A stretch of 12,760 nucleotides of DNA from Betaproteobacteria bacterium. Its GTDB lineage: Bacteria; Pseudomonadota; Gammaproteobacteria; Burkholderiales; SG8-41. The notes below the pieces were generated by a model that ran no database searches, had not been told where the DNA came from, and was given only the letters and a program-made list of their open reading frames with translations. Shown here piece after piece: positions 6,574 through 12,760 of this stretch; within the stretch, counting starts at the first letter, position 1, and each line of letters opens with the position of its first letter. The stretch lies in the NCBI GenBank assembly GCA_021414185.1, contig JAIOOZ010000436.1, positions 1-12,760 of the forward strand, given 5' to 3'. Position numbers and translations under genes: made by a program.

Positions 6574-9500
6574 TCAGTTTCCCTGTAAAACACCGTCGGG
6601 AATGAAATGACCCCGCGCCCAGCTATCTATGTATTCCACAAGCTGAGGAAAATCGCGAGCCAAGTGGAGTACCACTCGAAGGATCAAGACATAGTCGTCA
6701 TGCCGTTCTCTAACAAGTTGACGGAGCAAGATCCCAGTGGCCGGCTGCCGGTAGGTACTGGTCTCGAAATCCGCCCATAAGTCGCTCAGGCACTGCAAGC
6801 AGGCCCTAATATGAGACCGCGGCTCCGCACCACGGCCACCGATCATTTTGCTCAACGTCTTGAATAGATAGCCTGGAGCTTCTCCTGCCTCAGAATCTAG
6901 CCGAAGCGCTTGGGTCAACGCGAAGCCCGAAACACTGATGTAGTTATGGCCTGCCTCGATAAGTTGGGCAGACCAGCGAATGTAGGCCTTGACATCAATG
7001 TGATGCCGATCCACGGCCATACCAAACACGTGATGTAGCCAAACACCTCCCGCGCCACCTACCAACAGGCTAATCTCGCGAGTTGGTCGATCATCTGTGA
7101 CGAGTAGCAAACCAGTCCTCGTGGCGAGAACCACGCTGTCGAAAATGTCGGACAGACCAGCGCGAAGTTGTTCTCGCAATACAGGCGGCGTATCTTCTCC
7201 CGCCACTAACGGCGAGATGGTTGCGTTCGCTTCAGCCCAAGCGATCGAGCGATTTGCATCGTCGCGCCACTCTCTTACAACCTCGGGCGCGGCCTCGTGG
7301 AGAACAAGTCTACCTGCCTCGTATCTGGCTGAGCGCAGCCCGTCCGTCATTGAGAACTCGATCATCTCGCGTCGAGCCCGCAGATGATCCAAGACGCTTT
7401 GGGTCAAATGGATCGGACCGCACGTCGCGACTATCACGTCGAGTGCTTGGAGTCTCCATGCTGTCCAATAGGCTAGAAGATCAAGAACGCATCCCTTGCA
7501 AGCGTTATCGCTCACCGCGCGCACAGCTGCCTCGCGCTCGGGCACGTCACCATTTGCCACTTTGAGGAGAATTCCTTGCTCGGCTAAGCCGCTAGAGACC
7601 TCAATGGTATCTAAGCCGAGCCGGTGCGCGAGTACTCCTAGTGGCCAGGGCCCATTTCGGTACTGCTCTTGCTCCTGCTCAACCCAATCATGACGGGTCT
7701 TAAGTTCGGCGATCAGTTCGTCGAGTCCTTCAGGTCGCTTCGCATCGAAAGGAATCTTCCGAAATCCGAAGATTTCTGGAAAACGCGACTCGTAGTGCTC
7801 CATTACATAGTGCAGTCTCGCGACATACTTATGCCTAAGCTCGATGATTGTTCCTTCGCGCCCGTTCGGATCGACGAAGCGCGCTTCTTTTGACATACCC
7901 ATCATCAATCGAACAAGCGGGTGGTCGGACTCCCATGAATCGCTGTCGAGTGCGCGTAGCGTCGCATCTGGTTCAACTACCAAGAATAGATTTTCGCCGT
8001 TGTCATAACGTAGATCAATCGCGACGTTAGTCGCCACCATCGGCGCATCCCATATATGAGAACCGGCGTCTCCGCCGCGTCCCTCTTTCAGCACAATCGT
8101 CGAAAGTGTCATCCACGCCCGCGCTGTGTCTCGATGCTCAAGAAATAGTCGATAGGCGAAGGCCGCTGCTCGCTCGGAATAACCAAAATGACCCAGTAGA
8201 GACGCGACGCGGAATTGGTCTCGTAAGCGAATCCAGGAAAGGTCTTCTATGCGCTTTTCAAGTGCTGTAAATACATCTGTGGAACGATCCTGACGGATAA
8301 AAACCTCAATCTGCAATAACCGTGCCCTAGCATTGTTGGGTTCATGCGCTAGCAATGCGTCGACGGTGCGACAAGCGGCTATAAGGTCACCGAGATTCCA
8401 GGCATGGATAGCCGTCGTCCACAGTATCTCCGGATCTTGGCGCACCACGGCACCTGCACCAGCAATCGCGTTAAGAAACGCATCGTCCCGCCGTGCGGCC
8501 GCTAAACATTGTAGGTATAGAGTTACTGCTGGACTCTTTCGCGATAAGTCGACATGGTTTTCGAGAAGCATAGAAGCTTCTTCCGGCAAATCTTGATCGC
8601 GAAGTTCCTCGGCAATAGAAAATCGCGTCAACATATCTATATCCATCGGTAGGCGCGCGGCAATCGCACGTAGCCGTTCGTGAACGGCATCCTCGTCAAG
8701 GCCAGCTTTTTGCTCAATTCGCACTTCTAGCAGATCCGCTGATATATCCGATGAGCATTGGTCTCGGAGCGCCACAACAGTAGATTGTAGGATCTCCATT
8801 TCTCCGGTTTTAAGAGCGAGTTCACCGACGAGGTTCCATCGCAGTCGCGCTAAACGCGGATCCAGTTTGGCGACGTCAATCGCTAGGATTCTATTGAGTG
8901 CTGCACCCGGATCATCGGGCGCGGTAAGTTCCGCTCCCAAAAGTTGATTCTCTATATCGTCATCGTCTTGGAGCAGCGCCATGGCTTCACGTCGCTTACC
9001 GAGGACTACTTGCGCTAAGGCCAACAGGCGGCGAAGCTGCGGTTCGTTCGGAACACTCGGAAGACCTAGCAGCAGGAGCGCCTCGCTTTCAGCGTGGCGC
9101 CCTGCGATACGGAGTAGTAGGCTGGCGTTACTAATATGGGCAAACAGATCGTGTTGGTCAGCGAAACCTACGTCGAGGCAATGCTTCGCCATCGATTTCA
9201 AGTCATCCGCAGCTGCGTTTAGCTCTTCAAAGGTCACCAAGCCATGGACGCCTGGAATAGCTCCTCCCGTCTGTAGCGCCAGCGATAGAACTGCAATTGC
9301 ACGGATCCGCTTAAATGCATCCTGATCGAGATGATTGCGGCAAAGTTCAAGACTTCGTTCCTCCCATCCTGGAAGTCTCCGTCGACGTAGGAACTCAGCC
9401 AGACCAAGGTCGGAGTGTTCGCTGCCGACGAGATCGTTGGGTATTAGTGTTTCCGGATTCCCTTGCCAAGGGGAGAGCGCCGCCGCTTGCAAAAGATAGG

Positions 9501-10545
9501 CGATCGCATGGTCACAACGAGGATTAGAGCTGAGTGCCCGTCGAGCCAAATCCATCGCTTCCTCGTAGATCCCCTGAATGGTCCGTGCCAGCGCTAAGTT
9601 GGCGATAGCGTTGGGGTCGTCTGGACGGATGGCGAAAGCCGCTTCGTACCGCCCCACAGCCTCTGCTTCACGTCCAAGATCAATCGCAATCGAACCTAGG
9701 TTCGTTTCGATGCGAAAACGCGCCCATGGCTTATTGTCCAGTGCTTCTTTCTCCAAAAGCGCCAATAGGCCCTTCTCAGCGAGAATCGCAAGCTTTTGAT
9801 CTTTGAAAAGGTCGCGATATGTATCGATTCGAGCATGCAAGGCTGGATCTTCGTCAGCCGAACCGCTGGCCCCCGTATCACGCGGAGGCGGCGTTAGTCC
9901 GGTCTGCCGCAGTTGCTCGACCACTTGAGCAGCGACTTGTGAGGCGAACTGGGCGTCCCTCGAATGATTCGAGAACTGTTCCACTTGGGGAGCCGTGGTA
10001 GCGACGACGGAAGGGAAAAAGGCTGTGTAGGCGACGTCGTGAAGGGATATGAGTATCTGCAATGCCGCCCAACCGTATAGAACTACGGCCACATCGCGGC
10101 CCTCGTCGCGTAGTGTTCGCTCAACATTGATCGCTGCGTTCGTAGCGCGTTTGTCGTCGGGCGCCGTGGTGGCAAAGATAATTTCCTTGAGGCCGGCCTT
10201 AATCTCCAAGGCCGCTCGGCAGTCCTTTAGTATCTTTTCTTCCTTGAGCGGGGTCTTTATGTGTCGACACTGGATGCCAACATAATGATCGGGGTTGCCT
10301 TCCCGTTTGCCCAGGACATCTATTCCGTTTTGATCTTGACCGCCTCGCCCATACTCCTGCGCATTCGGGTCATTTAACTCAGCGCGAAATAGCAAGACAC
10401 AATTACGTTGAAACGCTTGCCAGTCCTTCGGCTTTGGAATTTCGACGGCTAGGCGCGCAGCAAGGGAAATTTCATGGCATGCAGCGGCGGAGTTAACATG
10501 GCTTTCAGACCGTGCGTAGATATCAGTCTTGTCTTTGTTAGTCAC
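6574..10545 (-). CDS. Giant REase-like/TPR/GreAB-C-like/PIN protein, probable conflict (anti-phage) effector (1323 aa)
   Basis: Four parts are visible. Residues about 35-180 look like a PD-(D/E)XK restriction-endonuclease fold: WQAFQR, then GGQDQNGIDV (D76), then VGIQCRH (Q92, with R94 where Lys is usual), then IIFATTAPDD and VVLYGW. Residues about 240-830 are a long helical-repeat region with clear TPR units, best seen at 276-345. Residues about 838-915 resemble the GreA/GreB C-terminal domain (SDHPLVRLMMG, then GTIIELRHKYV). Residues about 1015-1210 resemble a PIN nuclease (GCVLDLLAYWTA with D1022, QSVLDHL, LLLVTDDRPTRE with D1151/D1152). From memory, TPR-GreAB-C-PIN proteins are a predicted bacterial conflict family; RNA cleavage by PIN and polymerase contact by GreAB-C are inference. 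The start is GTG, with AGAGGGA 7 bases upstream. The gene stands alone, is lower in GC than the tra genes (25 of 60 at 8221-8280 against 38 of 60 at 3781-3840) and is opposite in strand, as expected of cargo. Confidence 0.8.
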   Translation of the reverse strand: MTNKDKTDIYARSESHVNSAAACHEISLAARLAVEIPKPKDWQAFQRNCVLLFRAELNDPNAQEYGRGGQDQNGIDVLGKREGNPDHYVGIQCRHIKTPLKEEKILKDCRAALEIKAGLKEIIFATTAPDDKRATNAAINVERTLRDEGRDVAVVLYGWAALQILISLHDVAYTAFFPSVVATTAPQVEQFSNHSRDAQFASQVAAQVVEQLRQTGLTPPPRDTGASGSADEDPALHARIDTYRDLFKDQKLAILAEKGLLALLEKEALDNKPWARFRIETNLGSIAIDLGREAEAVGRYEAAFAIRPDDPNAIANLALARTIQGIYEEAMDLARRALSSNPRCDHAIAYLLQAAALSPWQGNPETLIPNDLVGSEHSDLGLAEFLRRRRLPGWEERSLELCRNHLDQDAFKRIRAIAVLSLALQTGGAIPGVHGLVTFEELNAAADDLKSMAKHCLDVGFADQHDLFAHISNASLLLRIAGRHAESEALLLLGLPSVPNEPQLRRLLALAQVVLGKRREAMALLQDDDDIENQLLGAELTAPDDPGAALNRILAIDVAKLDPRLARLRWNLVGELALKTGEMEILQSTVVALRDQCSSDISADLLEVRIEQKAGLDEDAVHERLRAIAARLPMDIDMLTRFSIAEELRDQDLPEEASMLLENHVDLSRKSPAVTLYLQCLAAARRDDAFLNAIAGAGAVVRQDPEILWTTAIHAWNLGDLIAACRTVDALLAHEPNNARARLLQIEVFIRQDRSTDVFTALEKRIEDLSWIRLRDQFRVASLLGHFGYSERAAAFAYRLFLEHRDTARAWMTLSTIVLKEGRGGDAGSHIWDAPMVATNVAIDLRYDNGENLFLVVEPDATLRALDSDSWESDHPLVRLMMGMSKEARFVDPNGREGTIIELRHKYVARLHYVMEHYESRFPEIFGFRKIPFDAKRPEGLDELIAELKTRHDWVEQEQEQYRNGPWPLGVLAHRLGLDTIEVSSGLAEQGILLKVANGDVPEREAAVRAVSDNACKGCVLDLLAYWTAWRLQALDVIVATCGPIHLTQSVLDHLRARREMIEFSMTDGLRSARYEAGRLVLHEAAPEVVREWRDDANRSIAWAEANATISPLVAGEDTPPVLREQLRAGLSDIFDSVVLATRTGLLLVTDDRPTREISLLVGGAGGVWLHHVFGMAVDRHHIDVKAYIRWSAQLIEAGHNYISVSGFALTQALRLDSEAGEAPGYLFKTLSKMIGGRGAEPRSHIRACLQCLSDLWADFETSTYRQPATGILLRQLVRERHDDYVLILRVVLHLARDFPQLVEYIDSWARGHFIPDGVLQGN

Positions 10546-11043
10546 GCGCCGATCCCTCTCGCTCCAATGCCTGACGACCTTTGGCTCACAGACTAATTGT
10601 GTGCGCCCACTCGCGCTTTTCAGCAGTACATTCTATATGTCATTGTTGTCGATCATCATACAGCGCGCTTGCTTATCCACGGCACGCATGCGGCGCCTAT
10701 TACGCACGCAAAGCGCGACGGTGGGTAAGCGGTCCACCTCAGCGCTTGCCACGGAAAACTGTTAGCACTGCTGACGTTTCCTGCCCCAAAGTTCAACCCA
10801 TCCAGGCCGAGCGACCAGCGAGGATCTGGCGCCGGCTCTCCGTTGGTTTCTGGGGAACTTGTTCAATCGCTTGGCTGTCTCACCCGCGAGTCTGGCGATT
10901 CGCGCCGTGCGCCGAATATCTCTTGCCATTGTGCAGCGAATTGCCAAACATCGAATAGTTTTCCACGCTGGCTGTGTCAGCCCGGTTGATGCCCGTAAAC
11001 GCATCGCCCTATGCTCGCGAGATCGAGCGCAAGTGCCGGACTG
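10546..11043. other. Intergenic stretch with no recognisable gene
   Basis: About 500 bases separate the start of the giant minus-strand gene from the hairpin-rich region. Short ORFs on both strands (for example 10581-10958 plus, 10762-11136 minus) are arginine-rich or of mixed composition, lack motifs and overlap one another. None is supported. The left part (to about 10670) is AT-richer and probably holds the promoter of the minus-strand gene. A small 5-bp hairpin (GGCTG, TGT, CAGCC) lies at 10970-10982. Confidence 0.5.
10553..10559 (-). promoter_or_regulatory. Ribosome binding site deciding the GTG start of the giant minus-strand gene
   Basis: On the minus strand AGAGGGA lies 7 bases before the GTG at 10543-10545. 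It supports this non-ATG start, from which the N-terminal nuclease-like domain begins about 35 residues in. I found no convincing promoter upstream; only AT-rich stretches such as TATAGAAT near 10630-10640 without a good -35 box. Confidence 0.55.
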
Positions 11044-11253
11044 ATCTCCTCGACACCGGCAGCCGCAAGGCTCGGAGATACCTGTAAGCCTGTAGTCAAT
11101 CGTTTGGACAGCATCCTGGCAACATGCGCCAGCCACCGTTCTGCCGCAATCCAGGGCAAACGCGGCGCGGTCGCGATCGGGCTTCGCCTACATTCGTGCG
11201 GGGTACAGCCCCGCTCCACTGCCCCAAGCAGCAACAACTGTGTCAGACCAAAG

Positions 11254-11270
11254 ACGTCTGCGCCAGACGT
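11254..11270. repeat. 7-bp perfect hairpin ACGTCTG/CAGACGT
   Basis: Arms at 11254-11260 and 11264-11270 are perfect complements around a CGC loop. The right arm ends at the first base of the next, 10-bp hairpin, so the two would stack or compete. Confidence 0.75.
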
Positions 11271-11294
11271 GCCTCGTGTGACGAACACGAGGCA
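11270..11294. repeat. 10-bp perfect hairpin TGCCTCGTGT/ACACGAGGCA
   Basis: Arms at 11270-11279 and 11285-11294 are perfectly complementary around a GACGA loop. No T-run follows on either strand, so it is not a typical terminator. Confidence 0.85.
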
Positions 11295-11309
11295 TCTTCA
11301 CGCCGACCA

Positions 11310-11335
11310 ATCGCAATGGCGCCTGCCAGTGCGAT
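11310..11335. repeat. Ten-pair hairpin with one internal mismatch
   Basis: ATCGCA (11310-11315) pairs with TGCGAT (11330-11335), and TGGC (11317-11320) pairs with GCCA (11325-11328), with an A-G mismatch between the stems and a GCCT loop. Confidence 0.7.
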
Positions 11336-11383
11336 CCCTGCTGCAACGCTGTCCGCGCCAAGCGACAGCAGTTCTGCGCCAAT

Positions 11384-11425
11384 CGCGTCGTCACTACCGC
11401 GGCGCCAGCCGGTAGTGACGACGCG
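11384..11425. repeat. 16-bp perfect inverted repeat with 10-base loop
   Basis: CGCGTCGTCACTACCG (11384-11399) and CGGTAGTGACGACGCG (11410-11425) are exact reverse complements around a 10-base spacer. An outer pair of arms, GCGCCAAGCGAC (11355-11366) and GTCGCTGGCGC (11456-11466), with one bulged A, encloses it. It could extrude as a DNA cruciform or fold as an RNA hairpin. A protein dimer site or an oriT inverted repeat are possible roles. No T-run follows, so termination is unlikely. Confidence 0.9.
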
Positions 11426-11538
11426 CACCATGCCCCAGCCGACGCGGACTGATCGGTCGCTGGCGCAAGTGACAACCCCAAGTGATGGGCTCCCTGACCC
11501 ATCGTCATGCTGGACCGCGCAATACGGTCCTTCTACTT

Positions 11539-11555
11539 GCCCGCTCCCAGCGGGC
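11539..11555. repeat. 7-bp perfect hairpin GCCCGCT/AGCGGGC
   Basis: Arms at 11539-11545 and 11549-11555 enclose a CCC loop. It follows the 6-bp hairpin GGACCG/CGGTCC at 11512-11530 by 8 bases. Confidence 0.7.
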
Positions 11556-11589
11556 TCAGTCCAAAGCCGCGCCGCCAAGGCGCACCTCC

Positions 11590-11609
11590 GAGCCCTGGGT
11601 CAAGGGCTC
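11590..11609. repeat. 7-bp perfect hairpin GAGCCCT/AGGGCTC
   Basis: Arms at 11590-11596 and 11603-11609 enclose the loop GGGTCA. That loop is itself complementary to TGACCC at 11495-11500, in the right part of the hairpin at 11484-11503. A loop-based tertiary contact is conceivable. Confidence 0.65.
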
Positions 11610-11726
11610 ATCGCGAGGGATCGGCTTCCACCAGGAAGCACCATCGACGCCAATGCCGCGTGCCGCGGTGGCAAGCAGTAAAGCAAACGGCATGAAACGG
11701 GAGTGGTGTCCCGAGTCCCTCGTAGT

Positions 11727-11751
11727 TCCCGACACGCTTAGGCGTGCGGGA
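11727..11751. repeat. Ten-pair hairpin with one bulged A upstream of the recombinase
   Basis: TCCCG-A-CACGC (11727-11737) pairs with GCGTGCGGGA (11742-11751) around a TTAG loop. No T-run follows. It is the last strong hairpin before the recombinase, and an upstream CGGGA/TCCCG pair (11698-11713) offers an alternative fold. Confidence 0.7.
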
Positions 11752-11824
11752 CGGACAGAAACACTTACCGGACAGGCTTCACACACCAGCAGCAGAGCAA
11801 AGGGCAGGAACAAAGGGGCAACAA

Positions 11825-11842
11825 ATGGAGGAAAGGGATTGA
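11825..11842 (+). other. Possible leader minicistron before the recombinase (MEERD)
   Basis: A purine-rich stretch (AAAGGGG) precedes ATG at 11825, which opens a five-codon frame ending in TGA at 11840-11842. The recombinase ATG lies 17 bases further. It could tune translation of the recombinase, or be chance; the evidence is only the sequence arrangement. Confidence 0.2.
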
Positions 11843-11858
11843 ACCTGGCGAGGAATGT

Positions 11859-12725
11859 ATGCGGGACCTGAACTACGAACTGAAGCAGCTCTGCAATCGC
11901 AATCGCGACGGCAGCTATGCCACACAGCACGACCGCGAGCGCGTGCTCGACCAGATCGCCAATCAGCTCCAGGAACTGGGCTTTCGGCATATGGTTGTCG
12001 CCGGCCTGAAGCCGAAGCACGTCGAGGGATTGATCGAGCGCTGGAAAGCTGACGGTCTGGCTGTCGGCACGATCAAGAATCGGATGGCGGAGCTTCGCTG
12101 GTGGGCCGAGAAGATCGGCAAGCAAAACGTCGTCGCCAGGGACAACGATCACTATGGCATCGGTCACCGACAGTACGTAACCAATGTCAGCAAGGCCCGC
12201 GAGCTTACGGCCGGCGACCTGGCGAAGATCACCGACCCGTACACGCGGATGTCGCTGCAGTTGCAGGCGGCATTCGGATTGCGGCGCGGGGAATCGATCA
12301 AGATCCGGCCTGAGTGGGCGGACCGCGGCGACCGGCTTGTTTTGAAGGATACCTGGACCAAGGGCGGCCGCGAGCGGGAAATCCCGATCCGTAATGAAGA
12401 TCAGCGCCGGCTTCTCGACGAGGCGAAGCGCTTCGCCGGCAGGGGCAGCCACATTCCGGCTGACAAGCGCTATGTGGAGCAGCTCCGACGCTTCGAGTAC
12501 CAGTGCGCCAGGGCCGGCAGCCACCGGGTACACGGCCATCGCCACCAGTATGCGCAAACGCGCTACCGGGAACTCGCCGGATGGGCTGCGCCAGCCACCG
12601 GCGGACCGCGCTCCAAGGAATTGACTGCAGCGCAAAAGGTGATTGACCAGGAGGCACGGCTCACGATCAGTCGGGAACTGGGGCATGAGCGCGAGCAGAT
12701 TACTGCGATTTACATAGGCAGATGA
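11859..12725 (+). CDS. Tyrosine recombinase/integrase (288 aa), complete catalytic set
   Basis: The N-terminal part (residues about 5-90) is a helical core-binding (SAM-like) domain containing LKPKHVEGLIERWKADGLAVGTIKNRMAELRWW. The catalytic domain follows from about 115. All conserved residues are visible: R142 (GLRRGES), K168 (DTWTKGGRER), H225 and R228 (VHGHRHQYAQTRY), H276 (LGHERE) and the nucleophile Y285 near the very end (ITAIYIGR). The H276-Y285 spacing is normal and nothing is truncated. The pattern fits the Integrase_1 type with its own N-terminal domain, from memory of the Pfam families. The enzyme would catalyse site-specific recombination, perhaps integrating and excising the element, but an additional main integrase elsewhere cannot be excluded. 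GAGGA lies 4-9 bases before ATG 11859. A longer minus-strand frame at 11556-12686 is a shadow. Confidence 0.9.
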   Translation: MRDLNYELKQLCNRNRDGSYATQHDRERVLDQIANQLQELGFRHMVVAGLKPKHVEGLIERWKADGLAVGTIKNRMAELRWWAEKIGKQNVVARDNDHYGIGHRQYVTNVSKARELTAGDLAKITDPYTRMSLQLQAAFGLRRGESIKIRPEWADRGDRLVLKDTWTKGGREREIPIRNEDQRRLLDEAKRFAGRGSHIPADKRYVEQLRRFEYQCARAGSHRVHGHRHQYAQTRYRELAGWAAPATGGPRSKELTAAQKVIDQEARLTISRELGHEREQITAIYIGR

Positions 12726-12732
12726 TCTGCCT
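12716..12732. repeat. 17-bp palindrome over the recombinase stop codon
   Basis: AGGCAGAT (12716-12723) and ATCTGCCT (12725-12732) are exact reverse complements around a single G, and the TGA stop lies at the centre. No T-run follows, so it is not an obvious terminator. It could be a dimeric protein site, for instance of the recombinase or a repressor. Confidence 0.75.
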
Positions 12733-12760
12733 GGTCGAAGGCGATGTTCTTGCGAAGTCA

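Larger units (their letters stand above)
11044..11751. other. Hairpin-dense non-coding region, candidate structured RNA or oriT/control region
   Basis: At least fifteen short inverted repeats lie almost end to end. Examples with arm length are 11044-11079 (6 bp enclosing a 4-bp stem with GCAA loop), 11198-11214 (6), 11254-11270 (7), 11270-11294 (10), 11310-11335 (6+4), 11348-11369 (6), 11384-11425 (16), 11456-11473 (6 with a G-T pair), 11484-11503 (6), 11512-11530 (6), 11539-11555 (7), 11569-11583 (5), 11590-11609 (7), 11624-11639 (6), 11656-11668 (5) and 11727-11751 (10 with a bulge). Arms differ in sequence, so these are not copies of one repeat. By rough base-pairing odds I would expect about two perfect stems of 6 bp or more with short loops in 550 bases. 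ORFs crossing it have no protein-like features. It ends about 107 bases before the recombinase start. Strand and function are unknown. Confidence 0.7.

Noticed and set aside
10762..11136. 124-residue minus-strand ORF
   Set aside because: Arginine- and cysteine-rich composition typical of chance frames in GC-rich DNA, with no recognisable domain and overlapping ORFs on the other strand.
11124..11681. 185-residue plus-strand ORF through the hairpin region
   Set aside because: Low-complexity Ser/Pro/Arg/Thr composition, no motif, no ribosome binding site, and dense inverted repeats argue for non-coding sequence.
11198..11751. CRISPR array or integron attC array
   Set aside because: The hairpin arms share no common repeat sequence or regular spacing, and no attC core sites or cassette ORFs are seen.
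11556..12686. 376-residue minus-strand ORF opposite the recombinase
   Set aside because: It is the shadow of the plus-strand tyrosine recombinase, whose catalytic residues are all present; the minus frame has no motif.
1..12760. Insertion sequence, transposase or tRNA gene
   Set aside because: No transposase-like ORF, no terminal inverted repeats flanking a gene, and no tRNA cloverleaf with T-loop and CCA end was recognised; the window's right edge may still lie near an attachment site.

Overview
The window looks like the end of the transfer region of an integrative conjugative element (ICE) or large conjugative plasmid in a GC-rich proteobacterium. This rests on a run of F-type mating-pair genes (traN 3' end, a small exported protein, traF, traH, traG) with high-GC coding sequence, and on a tyrosine recombinase near the right edge. 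I cannot name a species. Beta- or gammaproteobacteria are the usual hosts of such elements, but that is inference.

Layout. Positions 1-6003 (+ strand) hold the mating-pair stabilisation block in the order traN(partial)-small periplasmic ORF-traF-traH-traG. The first genes are tightly packed (an ATGA overlap between traN and the small ORF). A short tandem 12-bp repeat lies between traH and traG. Together the products build and stabilise the outer-membrane/periplasmic and inner-membrane parts of an F-type mating apparatus: TraN recipient contact, TraF thiol-redox folding, TraH assembly, TraG mating-pair stabilisation.

Positions 6004-6343 carry a small complete minus-strand unit: a sigma70-like promoter, an 89-codon ORF of unknown function and a hairpin plus T-run terminator. 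Positions 6574-10545 (minus strand) encode a single very large 1323-residue protein. I read it as a restriction-endonuclease-like N-terminal domain, a long TPR superhelix, a GreA/GreB-C-terminal-like domain and a C-terminal PIN nuclease domain. This is a probable anti-phage or inter-element conflict effector. It is less GC-rich than the tra genes and opposite in strand, which fits cargo inserted behind traG.

Positions 10546-11858 contain no gene I can support. From about 11044 to 11751 the sequence is instead packed with short, mostly perfect inverted repeats, including a 16-bp perfect hairpin and several of 7-10 bp, laid almost end to end. This is the most unexplained part of the window: a large structured non-coding RNA, an oriT, or a recombinase/replication control region are all possible. 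It leads into a complete tyrosine recombinase (11859-12725) with all catalytic residues, whose stop codon sits inside a 17-bp palindrome.
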